Assembly: GCF_000375365.1 (NCBI RefSeq)
Contig: NZ_AQXB01000003.1
Coordinates: forward strand, 62,001-126,000
DNA from: Corynebacterium mastitidis DSM 44356
GTDB lineage: Bacteria; Actinomycetota; Actinomycetes; Mycobacteriales; Mycobacteriaceae
DNA: 64,000 bases
Direction: 5' to 3'
The position numbers and the translations under genes are program-made. Shown here piece after piece: positions 56,327 through 64,000 of this stretch. Position 1 is the stretch's first letter. Every line of letters starts with the position of its first letter. The notes below the pieces were generated by a model. It saw only the letters and a program-made list of their open reading frames with translations, was not told where the DNA came from and searched no databases.

Positions 56327-56411
56327 GGGCGAGTGGCGGAATTGGCAGACGCGCTGGCTTCAGGTGCCAGTGTCCTTTTTGGACGTGGGGGTTCAAGTCC
56401 CCCTTCGCCCA
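56327..56411 (+). tRNA. tRNA-Leu (anticodon CAG)
   Basis: A class II tRNA of 85 bases: acceptor GGGCGAG pairs with TTCGCCC, the anticodon stem CTGGC/GCCAG encloses TTCAGGT (CAG at 56361-56363), and a long variable arm (TGTCC-TTTTT-GGACG) is present. The T arm is GGGGG-TTCAAGT-CCCCC. No CCA is encoded. Its position after fhaA matches leuT in mycobacteria. Confidence 0.97.
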
Positions 56412-56418
56412 CAGATGA

Positions 56419-56460
56419 GATCCCACCTGTTCCCCTCGGGGAGCGGGTGGGATCTTTTTT
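56419..56460 (+). terminator. Intrinsic terminator after tRNA-Leu
   Basis: GATCCCACC (56419-56427) pairs with GGTGGGATC (56446-56454); an inner stem TCCCC/GGGGA extends it; six T residues follow. Confidence 0.93.
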
Positions 56461-56868
56461 GTCGGTACGGCTTTGGGGGTGAGGTTGCGGTGGGGAATGC
56501 CTGCGCGTGAGCCCCGCCGACTATGTACCGCCGGGGTATCTCGGGTGTTCGGCTGGCACCTCCGGTGCTTGTGTGGTGGTGCCGCAGCGCGCGCCCGCGC
56601 CGGGTCCGCTTTGGGGAGTGAGCCAGGTGCCCTGCCGGGGGTTGGCGGCGCGAAGGGGTGCCAGCGCAGGGTGGGGCGGGCGAGCGCGGGCGGAGGTGGC
56701 ACCCCGTGGAGCGGAGCAGGGTGGGGCGGGCGCGGGAAGGGGAGAACCCTGGCGGCCTGGACGCCTGGGAACAATGGCGCGGCGGGCGGCGGGGTGTGTG
56801 CGCGAAGGGGTGACGGTGGCGTCGATAAGCGCCACGCGGGAGGCGCGCTGGCACCCCTTCGCGCGGGC
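56461..56868. repeat. Non-coding stretch with long inverted and direct repeats
   Basis: About 410 bases without a convincing gene. A 20-bp sequence beginning GCGCGAAGGGGTGCC (56648-56667) is repeated as its exact complement at 56845-56864; a third 13-bp copy (GCGCGAAGGGGTG) lies at 56800-56812. The last two can fold into a long hairpin with an inner stem GTGGCG/CGCCAC just before the CHY gene promoter. The motif GCAGGGTGGGGCGGGCG occurs twice (near 56666 and 56708). Confidence 0.65.
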
Positions 56869-56874
56869 TAGGCT
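56869..56874 (+). promoter_or_regulatory. -10 element for a leaderless CHY zinc-finger gene
   Basis: TAGGCT lies 7 bases before the ATG at 56882 and just after the hairpin 56800-56864. No ribosome-binding site is present. Confidence 0.55.
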
Positions 56875-56881
56875 AAGCCCC

Positions 56882-57196
56882 ATGTTTCTGGCGGAGAACA
56901 TCTGCGGCAGCGAGGTAGACGCGCAGGGGCGCTGCGCGCACTATCGGCAGCACTGGGACGTGGTGGCCAACCGGTGTGCCACCTGCGGACAGTGGTGGGC
57001 GTGCCATCGTTGCCATGAGGAAGCGGCGGAACACGCCTTTGGGCGGGTGAGCAGGGAGGCGGCCGACGCTGTGCTGTGCGGGGCGTGCGGGCACCGCATG
57101 GGGTACGCGGACTACCACGGTGCGGCCGGGTGCCCCGGGTGCGGGCACCCGTTCAATCCCGGGTGCGCCCTACATACGGGCCTGTACTTTTTGTGA
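56882..57196 (+). CDS. CHY-type zinc finger protein
   Basis: A 104-residue protein rich in paired Cys and His: 'GRCAHYRQHWDVVANRCATC' with the CxHY start, 'WWACHRCHEEAAEHAFG', 'LCGACGHRMGYADY' and 'CPGCGHPFNPGCALH'. This is the complete CHY zinc-finger pattern, binding about three zinc ions. Bacterial members are uncharacterised. The ATG at 56882 is chosen by the leaderless -10 and by conservation; the open frame upstream is GC-rich noise. Its stop codon (TTGTGA) is formed by the first bases of a 61-bp repeat. Confidence 0.88.
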   Translation: MFLAENICGSEVDAQGRCAHYRQHWDVVANRCATCGQWWACHRCHEEAAEHAFGRVSREAADAVLCGACGHRMGYADYHGAAGCPGCGHPFNPGCALHTGLYFL

Positions 57197-57251
57197 GATT
57201 AGGTACCCCCTTAATCTCACAAAGAATCGGCGCGGGGCGGAATCGTGTGAG
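57191..57251. repeat. 61-bp direct repeat, copy 1
   Basis: Matches 58998-59058 at 60 of 61 positions. It contains the inverted repeat TTGTGAGATTA / TAATCTCACAA with a 10-base centre (57191-57222). It includes the stop codon of the CHY gene and the last codons of the AlbA_2/HATPase gene on the other strand. Confidence 0.95.
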
Positions 57252-58977
57252 TTTTCTCGTAGCGGCTCGCGCGCCCGGAACCGCGGGCCACCACCACGCT
57301 CTCCGCCGCGAGGGCATCGAGGGTTCTCTTGGCGGTGCCCCGCGAGGTGTCGGTGAGCAGGGCGAGATCGCCGGTGGTGATGGCGTCGGCGGTGGAGAGC
57401 CAGGCATGCACGGTGGCGGCCTGATTCTCGATCTCGGTGGAGAGGTAGTCCATGAGGGGGTAGGTGCTGGTGGCGTCGTAGGCCTGCACCATGAGCTTGC
57501 GGGCGGTGTCCCCCAGGATCCAGGTGTTTTTGTATTTCCGGATGAGGGGTTGCGAGCGCACCGTGGACTGGCGGGCGGCCTCGAGGGCGATGAGCGCGGC
57601 CTCGCGGTCCGATTGGAGAGCGGCCGCGGTGGACTCCACCGTGATGAAGGGCAAGCGCAGCAGGAGGTTGAGCACGATGGCCACGCGATAGTCCTGCTGG
57701 CGTTCCGCCGGGGTGATGGCCCGCACACAGTCCAGCACCGGGTAGATGGGTTGCCCGCCGTGCAGGGAGCACTCCACGTGTGGTCCCGCGATTTCCTTGA
57801 TGGTGGGCGGGCGGTGGCCCAGCACGATCATGTCCCGGTACATGCGATCCACGCCCACGCCCTGCTTATCCACCAGCCCGAGGGCCCGGAAGAGGTCGGC
57901 CAGGGCGGGGTAGCGGGCCTCGCGGTTGCTGAGCACGTTGTTCTCCGTGATGGCCCCGGGGAACGCGCCGGGGCTGCGCACCGTGAGCGAGCTATCGAGC
58001 TCGACCCAGCGGACGTCGGTGGGCTCGCTGCGGTTCCAATCGCGGTGGATCACCCCGTTGAGCAGGGCTTCACGAATGGACTGCTCGGGCACGCGGCGGA
58101 CGAGCTCGTGGTGCAGCCCGGCCTGATGCGTGGCAAAGGTATTGACGGCACCGAGGGCGCGCTCGACGATGTCGAGCTGTTCGATCAGGGAAAGATCGGC
58201 CGGGGGCACCACGCGGTTGAGGATGGAGCCGCCGGGCACGTTAAAGACGGTGACCTCTAAGGCCGACGCATCCAGCGCGCAGAAGAGCAGCGCGCCGGCC
58301 TGGGTGAGGCGATTATCCGAGCGCAGCGCGCCGGAGCGACGCAGCAGGTCCGTGGCGGTCAGGGCACCCCCATCGGGGGAAAACCACCGGCGGGCGATCT
58401 CGACGGCCCCCGGGCGCACGGCATCGACGCCAAGGTCGGAGGGCTGCGCCATGACGTCCGCCTGCGCGGTGGCGTCGCGGTGCTGCCACCACTCGGCGCG
58501 GTCCACGGGCTCGCAGGAGGCCCCCACCCGCCACCGAATCTGGCCGCCGGTGTTTTCCACCGGCTCGCGGGCCTCCGCCACGTACACGACGAGCACGCGC
58601 AGCCCCTCCACCTGGGTACTCACGATATCGGGGGCCACGGACACGGCGGAATAGATGCGCTGGCGCAACCAGTCAATGTCTAGCTCCGTGCCGATGATCC
58701 GGCCGGAATGATCCTCTACGCCGTAGATGAGGGCCCCGCCGCCGGGGGAGTTGGCCATGCAGGCCACCTCGTCGGCCAACTTTGTGGCGGCCGTTTGGTT
58801 GGTGCGCTCGCCGGGCTCGATGGTGCCGCCCCGGCCGCGCCGCCCCGCCTCCTCCTTGAAGTCCACCTGCTGGGTTTCCTCAGTGTGGGTGAGGGCCCCT
58901 CCCTTGGCCGTGGCGAGGACTGCGGCCACCTGCTGCTCGAGCTGGTGGCGCAGGGAGGAGGTCCTGGAGACGAGCAT
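57217..58977 (-). CDS. AlbA_2/Schlafen-type DNA-binding and HATPase protein
   Basis: A 586-residue protein. N-terminal AlbA_2 (Schlafen) domain, about residues 20-170: 'EETQQVDFKEEAGRRG', 'KLADEVACMANSPGGGALIYGVED', 'RWRVGASCEPVDRAEW'. The middle has a GHKL-type ATP-binding domain as in RecG-like transcription-related proteins: 'SIREALLNGVIHRDW', 'LTVRSPGAFPGAITENNVLS', 'LGLVDKQGVGVDRMYRDM'. The C-terminal 160 residues contain winged-helix-like segments ('DLALLTDTSRGTAKRTLDALAAE'). The ATG at 58977 fits a leaderless promoter; the open frame upstream is not coding. Such proteins are seen as regulators or in defence loci; the exact role is unknown. Flanked by 61-bp repeats. Confidence 0.8.
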   Translation of the reverse strand: MLVSRTSSLRHQLEQQVAAVLATAKGGALTHTEETQQVDFKEEAGRRGRGGTIEPGERTNQTAATKLADEVACMANSPGGGALIYGVEDHSGRIIGTELDIDWLRQRIYSAVSVAPDIVSTQVEGLRVLVVYVAEAREPVENTGGQIRWRVGASCEPVDRAEWWQHRDATAQADVMAQPSDLGVDAVRPGAVEIARRWFSPDGGALTATDLLRRSGALRSDNRLTQAGALLFCALDASALEVTVFNVPGGSILNRVVPPADLSLIEQLDIVERALGAVNTFATHQAGLHHELVRRVPEQSIREALLNGVIHRDWNRSEPTDVRWVELDSSLTVRSPGAFPGAITENNVLSNREARYPALADLFRALGLVDKQGVGVDRMYRDMIVLGHRPPTIKEIAGPHVECSLHGGQPIYPVLDCVRAITPAERQQDYRVAIVLNLLLRLPFITVESTAAALQSDREAALIALEAARQSTVRSQPLIRKYKNTWILGDTARKLMVQAYDATSTYPLMDYLSTEIENQAATVHAWLSTADAITTGDLALLTDTSRGTAKRTLDALAAESVVVARGSGRASRYEKTHTIPPRADSL

Positions 58978-58983
58978 ACGTGC

Positions 58984-58989
58984 AGCGTA
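58984..58989 (-). promoter_or_regulatory. -10 element of the AlbA_2/HATPase gene
   Basis: TACGCT on the minus strand lies 6 bases before the ATG at 58977. The palindrome of repeat copy 2 begins 8 bases upstream and covers the -35 region, so it is well placed to act as an operator. Confidence 0.5.
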
Positions 58990-58997
58990 GCAGCGAA

Positions 58998-59058
58998 TTG
59001 TGAGATTAGGTACCCCCTTAATCTCACAAAGAATTGGCGCGGGGCGGAATCGTGTGAG
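58998..59058. repeat. 61-bp direct repeat, copy 2, with palindrome
   Basis: Identical to 57191-57251 except for one C-to-T change (at 59035). It contains TTGTGAGATTA / TAATCTCACAA (58998-59029) and ends in GTGTGAG, which continues here as ATTAAGG, a further partial copy of one arm. It sits between the AlbA_2/HATPase promoter and the M20 peptidase stop. Confidence 0.95.
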
Positions 59059-59077
59059 ATTAAGGCGGCTAGGCGGA

Positions 59078-60409
59078 CTAGACCCCCAGGAACCGCTCCA
59101 CCACGCGCCGGTAGGCCCGCACGGTGAGGCGCAGGTCCTCCAGGTGCAGGTGCTCGTCGTGGGAGTGGAGCTGCCTGTTGGCCTCCGCCAGGGTGCGCTC
59201 GCGGGCGTGCAGCGCAAAGCCGTAGCCCACCCCGCCGAGGCGGCGGGCAAAGCGCAGGTCGGACCCGCCCGTGGCGAGCACGGGCACCACGGCCGCCTCG
59301 GGGAACTCCTCGCGGATCGTGGCCACCAGGGCGTCCCACAGCGGCCCCTCGGCGGGGGACTGCGTGGCGGGCTCCGAGATGAGGCGCTCGATGCGCACCT
59401 CGTCCGCGAGGTCTCCCAGGGCCTCCCGCAGCACGGCGTCCACCTCGTCCTGTGTGGTTCCGGGCAGGGGGCGGATGTCCATGTCCAGCCAGGCGTGGGA
59501 GGGCAGCACGTTGATGGCCCCGCCGGCGCGCAGCACCGTCTGGGCCAGCGTGAGGTGCGAGAACGCCTGGGCGTAGGAGGTGAGCTCGCCAAAGACCTCG
59601 TAGTCCCCGGTGCCCTCCAGCAGCGCGCGCTCCGTGTCGGGATCGAAGCGGAAGGCGCGGACGAAGCCTCGCCACACCTCGTTGTCCGTCACCGGGGGCT
59701 CGGCGGCGGCGATGCGGCGCGCCACCTCGGCGACGCGCGCGATCGCGGAGTCCTTGCCGTGGGGGGTGGAGCCGTGCCCGGCGTCGCCGGTGACGTGCAG
59801 CCGACGCTGCGCCGCGCCCTTCTCACCCACGTTGATGACCACGGCGTCGGAGCCGTCGGCAGTGGGCAGGTGCGAGCCGCCCGTCTCCGAGAGGCAGTTG
59901 CGCCAGCTCAGCGCCTCGGGCATGTGCTGGGCGATCCACCCCGCCCCCAGGCCGCCGCGCGCCTCCTCGTCCGCCAGGGCCACGAAGGTAAGGGTGCCCC
60001 TCGGGCGACCGGTGCGGGCCACCTCGCGGGTCACGGCCGCCATCGCGGCGGTGATAAACAGCATGTCCACCGCGCCGCGCCCGTAGAGCTTGCCGTCTAC
60101 AATCTCCGCGCCGAAGGGATCGGTGGTCCACCGGGCCTCGTCCACCGGGACGACGTCGATGTGCCCCAGCAGGGTCAGCGGCTCCGCCTCCGGGTCGCTG
60201 CCGTCCACGGTGAAGGCGATCGACGCCCTCCCGGGGTGCGGCTCGAAGCGCCGGGAGGTCACCCCGGAACCGGCGAAGAAGCGTTCCAGGGTTTCCACGT
60301 TGCGGACCTCCTGCCCGGAGTCCGGGGTGAGGTCGTTGACGCAGGCGTTGCGGATCAGCTCCTGGAGCAGGGCGAGGGCGTCGTCGTAGAGGCGGTCGTA
60401 GAGAGGCAT
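59078..60409 (-). CDS. M20 family metallopeptidase
   Basis: A 443-residue zinc-dependent hydrolase of the M20/M25/M40 family (carboxypeptidase, dipeptidase or deacylase). Metal-binding motifs are 'LLGHIDVVPV' (His and Asp), 'LYGRGAVDMLFI' (bridging Asp), 'VALADEEARGGLGAGWI' (catalytic and metal Glu) and a C-terminal His in 'HSHDEHLHLEDL'. The dimerisation lid starts near 'RRLHVTGDAGHGSTPHGKDS'. Substrate unknown. The ATG at 60409 is placed 7 bases after CATAAT (60422-60417), so the mRNA is probably leaderless; an ATG three codons earlier is possible. It diverges from the PH-domain gene. Confidence 0.9.
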   Translation of the reverse strand: MPLYDRLYDDALALLQELIRNACVNDLTPDSGQEVRNVETLERFFAGSGVTSRRFEPHPGRASIAFTVDGSDPEAEPLTLLGHIDVVPVDEARWTTDPFGAEIVDGKLYGRGAVDMLFITAAMAAVTREVARTGRPRGTLTFVALADEEARGGLGAGWIAQHMPEALSWRNCLSETGGSHLPTADGSDAVVINVGEKGAAQRRLHVTGDAGHGSTPHGKDSAIARVAEVARRIAAAEPPVTDNEVWRGFVRAFRFDPDTERALLEGTGDYEVFGELTSYAQAFSHLTLAQTVLRAGGAINVLPSHAWLDMDIRPLPGTTQDEVDAVLREALGDLADEVRIERLISEPATQSPAEGPLWDALVATIREEFPEAAVVPVLATGGSDLRFARRLGGVGYGFALHARERTLAEANRQLHSHDEHLHLEDLRLTVRAYRRVVERFLGV

Positions 60410-60416
60410 GGGTTCC

Positions 60417-60422
60417 ATTATG
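60417..60422 (-). promoter_or_regulatory. -10 element for the M20 peptidase
   Basis: CATAAT on the minus strand, 7 bases before the ATG at 60409; fits a leaderless transcript. Confidence 0.45.
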
Positions 60423-60485
60423 GGCGAGCCGAGGCTAGCATGAGGAGGATAAGTGTGCAATGAGAAACATAGTGAGGGGAAAGCC

Positions 60486-60857
60486 GTGGAAATCTCCGCG
60501 ATAACCGAATGGACCTTTGTCTCCGAGGTCCCCGTGCCCGAGGACGTGCTCTCCATGCTGGTGCCGGGGGAACGGCCCCATGCGGCCTTCAAGACGTTCC
60601 GGGACTCCGCGATCTTTACCAGCAAGCGCCTCATCGTGCGAGACGCCCAGGGGCTGCGCGGCAAGAAGGTCGAGGTGTACTCCCTGCCCTATAGCTCCAT
60701 CAACATGTGGTCCACGGAAAACGCGGGAACCCTGGACTTTAACGCCGAGGTGGAGCTATGGACGCGCGCCGGGAAGGTGAAGATCAAGATCGGCCGTGGG
60801 GTGGACATCCGGCGCATTGATAACCTCATCGCCCAGTGCGTCCTGGGCGGCGAGTAG
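60486..60857 (+). CDS. PH domain-containing protein (bPH_1)
   Basis: A 123-residue protein that consists of one bacterial PH domain: 'FRDSAIFTSKRLIVRDAQGL', 'KKVEVYSLPYSSINMWSTEN', 'DFNAEVELWTRAGKVKIKIG' and 'VDIRRIDNLIAQCVL'. Such single-domain proteins are cytoplasmic oligomers of unknown role. The GTG at 60486 has GAGGGGAAAG at good spacing and gives the family N-terminus (VEISAITEW); GTG 60453 would add 11 residues. TAGCAT at 60434-60439 could be a -10. Convergent with the peptide transporter, 7 bases apart. Confidence 0.85.
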   Translation: MEISAITEWTFVSEVPVPEDVLSMLVPGERPHAAFKTFRDSAIFTSKRLIVRDAQGLRGKKVEVYSLPYSSINMWSTENAGTLDFNAEVELWTRAGKVKIKIGRGVDIRRIDNLIAQCVLGGE

Positions 60858-60864
60858 GGCGCTT

Positions 60865-62343
<1,479 letters not shown>

Positions 62344-62349
62344 GGGGAT

Positions 62350-62355
62350 AGTGTA
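62350..62355 (-). promoter_or_regulatory. -10 element for the POT transporter
   Basis: TACACT on the minus strand, 6 bases before the ATG at 62343, with no ribosome-binding site between. Confidence 0.55.
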
Positions 62356-62440
62356 GTGGCCTGCGGGGAGGGGGAGGAAAAAATTAACCCCGAGCGACCT
62401 GCGCCGGTGTGCGGCCGGGCCGGGCGCGAGGAACTAGCGG

Positions 62441-62446
62441 TACCCT
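62441..62446 (+). promoter_or_regulatory. -10 element for amn
   Basis: TACCCT lies 8 bases before the ATG at 62455; it fits a leaderless or near-leaderless mRNA. Confidence 0.5.
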
Positions 62447-62454
62447 CGGGAAAC

Positions 62455-63849
62455 ATGGAACGCATGGCCGGGGTAGACGAGGCGATCGCCCGCCTGGTGG
62501 AGCTGTACGACGCCGCCACGGCGCGGGCAGCGGACATCTTCGCGTCGGGGGACTACGAGGCGTACCGGGAGGTGACCTACCCGCGCCTGGAGGTGGAGGT
62601 CACGCGGTGGCGGCCCATCGACCGCCGCGCCCCCTTCGGCTACGTGGACGAGGCCGGGCGCTACGGCGCGGAGTTCACCAAGCCCCGCCTGCTGCGCGGA
62701 TACCTACGGGAACAGCTCACCCGGCTGGTGGGCAACTACCCCTGCGAGATCTCCGTGGGCCCCTCCCGCACGCGCATCCCGCCCGAGTACATCCGGGGCC
62801 TGGAAAACGTGGACGAGGCGCGCCGGGCGGGCGACCTCGGGGACGCGGTGCCCCGGCCCTCCCTGGACGAGGTGGACGACGGGATCGTGGATGGCCACTG
62901 GGAGGCCTTTCACGGGCCGGTCAAGCCGCTGTTCCACTTTGGCCCGCAGCGCTGCGACATCGCCTGCGCGCGCATCGAGCACTACACCGGAATCCCGGTG
63001 GACACGCTGCAAAAGTACATCCTGTTTACCAACTACCCCATGCACACCAGCGAGTTCGTGGACTTCGGGCTGCGGGAACTAGGCCGGGAGGGCTCGCGCT
63101 ACACCGAGCTGGTGCTGCCCAGCGGGCAGCGCGCCACCGGCGGCGAGGAGCGGGTGGATAAGACCGCCACCAGCCAGATGCCCCGCTACGACCTGTGCAC
63201 GCCCGGCGGCGACGGCATCAGCATCATCAACATCGGCGTGGGCCCCTCCAACGCCAAGACCATCACCGACTGCCTGGCGGTGCTGCGCCCTGAGGCCTGG
63301 ATCATGATCGGCCACTGCGCCGGGCTGGACGGCCGCATGCGCATGGGCGACCTCATCCTGGGCAACGCCTACCAGCGCGAGGATCACGTGATGGACGGGC
63401 GCATCCGCCGCGACGTCCCCATCCCCGCCGTCCCGGAGATCCAGCGCGCCCTGGAATCCAGCGTGGACGCCGTGTACGGCCAGGATCATTCCCTCATGCG
63501 CACCGGCACCGTGCTCTCCACCGACGACCGCAACTGGGAGTGGCACACCGCCCGCGAGCTGTGGGAATGGCTGCGCGACTCCACCGCCGTGGCCGTGGAC
63601 ATGGAATCGTGCACGCTGGCGGCCAACGGCTACCGCTACCGGGTGCCCTACGGCACGCTGCTGAGCGTCTCGGATCTTCCGCTGCACGCGGTGCCCAAGC
63701 TGCCCGCGCAGGCGCAGGCCTTCTACTCCTCCTCCAAGGAGGCGCACGTGATGTGCGCGGTGCGGGCGATGGAGTACCTGGCGCAGGACCCGGAGCGGCT
63801 GCGCACCCGCAAGCTGCGGCGCGCCATCGGGGAGGTGCCGTTTAGGTAG
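62455..63849 (+). CDS. amn: AMP nucleosidase
   Basis: A 464-residue AMP nucleosidase, which hydrolyses AMP to adenine and ribose 5-phosphate. The N-terminal regulatory domain spans about residues 1-170 ('YPRLEVEVTRWRPIDRRAPFGYV'). The C-terminal phosphorylase-like domain has 'IINIGVGPSNAKTITDCLAVL', 'WIMIGHCAGLDGRMRMGDLI', 'YQREDHVMDG' and the substrate-binding 'VAVDMESCTLAANGYRYRVP'. The ATG at 62455 is chosen by the promoter position and family length; the very long upstream open frame is antisense to the transporter. Converges with the last gene of the window. Confidence 0.94.
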   Translation: MERMAGVDEAIARLVELYDAATARAADIFASGDYEAYREVTYPRLEVEVTRWRPIDRRAPFGYVDEAGRYGAEFTKPRLLRGYLREQLTRLVGNYPCEISVGPSRTRIPPEYIRGLENVDEARRAGDLGDAVPRPSLDEVDDGIVDGHWEAFHGPVKPLFHFGPQRCDIACARIEHYTGIPVDTLQKYILFTNYPMHTSEFVDFGLRELGREGSRYTELVLPSGQRATGGEERVDKTATSQMPRYDLCTPGGDGISIINIGVGPSNAKTITDCLAVLRPEAWIMIGHCAGLDGRMRMGDLILGNAYQREDHVMDGRIRRDVPIPAVPEIQRALESSVDAVYGQDHSLMRTGTVLSTDDRNWEWHTARELWEWLRDSTAVAVDMESCTLAANGYRYRVPYGTLLSVSDLPLHAVPKLPAQAQAFYSSSKEAHVMCAVRAMEYLAQDPERLRTRKLRRAIGEVPFR

Positions 63850-63852
63850 GCG

Positions 63853-64000
63853 CTAGGCGGCGTCGTTTTTGGCGATGTGATATCCCGCCTGGTCGAGGGC
63901 CGTGTGCAGGGCGCTGACGAGGGTGGCGTCGAGGGCGTTCGGGGTCAGCGAGCCGAGCAGGAGGCTCCGGGCAAAGGACGAGGGGGGCTGCTGGCCTGCG
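63853..64000 (-). CDS. 3' end of an unidentified gene (partial)
   Basis: The frame is open from the window edge to a TAG at 63855-63853 and encodes the last 48 residues, ending in 'LDQAGYHIAKNDAA'. The piece 'FARSLLLGSLTPNALDATLVSA' is helical and has no recognisable motif. Convergent with amn, 3 bases apart. The product cannot be named. Confidence 0.55.
   Translation of the reverse strand, partial: AGQQPPSSFARSLLLGSLTPNALDATLVSALHTALDQAGYHIAKNDAA

Noticed and set aside
56507..56881. N-terminal extension of the CHY zinc-finger frame
   Set aside because: The extension is Gly/Arg/Ala-rich with no conserved pattern, and a leaderless -10 is placed exactly for the ATG at 56882.
58978..59592. Fusion of the AlbA_2/HATPase frame with the upstream open frame into a 791-residue protein
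   Set aside because: The added part is antisense-frame translation of the M20 peptidase gene and of the 61-bp repeat; the ATG at 58977 gives a complete domain start.

Overview
This 64 kb window is the chromosomal origin region of a GC-rich actinobacterium, almost certainly a Corynebacterium. The evidence is gene order. On one side of dnaA lie rpmH-rnpA-yidD-yidC-rsmG-parA-parB and, further out, cwlM-trxC-trxB-sigM-murJ-(DUF6049-like)-nudix-pcnA. On the other side lie dnaN-recF-dciA-gyrB...gyrA-DUF3566-tRNA-Ile-tRNA-Ala...ppiA...crgA-pknB-pknA-pbpA-rodA-pstP-fhaB-fhaA-tRNA-Leu. This is the classical Corynebacteriales origin layout. GyrB and gyrA are separated by about 5.4 kb and no jag gene lies between yidC and rsmG. 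Three good parS palindromes and two DnaA-box clusters flanking dnaA confirm the replication origin.

Layout. 1-3.5 kb (mostly minus): a truncated small protein, the branched-chain amino acid exporter azlCD, a YqgE-like protein and the CCA-adding enzyme pcnA. 3.5-14.2 kb (plus): nudix hydrolase, a large secreted membrane-anchored protein, MurJ with a pseudokinase and an extracellular domain, SigM, TrxB, TrxC and the amidase-like regulator CwlM. 14.2-19.7 kb (minus): acetyltransferase, ParB, ParA, RsmG, YidC, YidD, RnpA and RpmH. 19.7-23.06 kb: dnaA between two intergenic regions rich in DnaA boxes; the dnaA-dnaN gap is the best oriC candidate. 23.06-28.35 kb: dnaN, recF, dciA, gyrB. 28.35-33.7 kb: an inserted block with a membrane protein, aldehyde dehydrogenase, a DUF6918-like protein, a secreted protein with Rib-like repeats and a toxin-antitoxin pair. 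33.7-36.95 kb: gyrA, DUF3566 protein, two tRNAs. 36.95-43.5 kb: accessory genes (DoxX-like, DUF3500 lipoprotein, SDR, small RHH proteins, a CUT2-type ABC importer). 43.5-56.5 kb: the cell-growth and division signalling block (CwsA-like, PpiA, rhomboid, a broken gene, CrgA, the PknA/PknB operon, tRNA-Leu). 56.5-64 kb: a CHY zinc-finger protein, an AlbA_2/HATPase protein flanked by 61-bp direct repeats, an M20 peptidase, a PH-domain protein, a POT peptide transporter, AMP nucleosidase and a truncated gene.

How the genes work together. The window holds most of the machinery that couples replication start to envelope growth. DnaA, the clamp, RecF, a DciA-type helicase loader and gyrase act at oriC, and ParA/ParB act at parS. 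MurJ, CwlM, RodA and PbpA build peptidoglycan. PknA and PknB (with four extracellular PASTA domains), the phosphatase PstP and two FHA proteins regulate that synthesis; in relatives, the MurJ pseudokinase and CwlM are PknB targets. SigM with trxB/trxC is a thiol-stress module.

Most notable for follow-up: a DnaA-box cluster 23 kb away from dnaN between the rhomboid and crgA genes; a gene next to it that needs two single-base corrections, both in homopolymers; the 61-bp direct repeats with an internal palindrome that bracket the AlbA_2/HATPase gene and sit on its promoter; parS sites placed inside coding sequences or on start codons; a TA pair with a clear palindromic operator between the gyrase genes; and a recurrent leaderless-promoter pattern. 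All functions are assigned by reading motifs and synteny; no database search was run.
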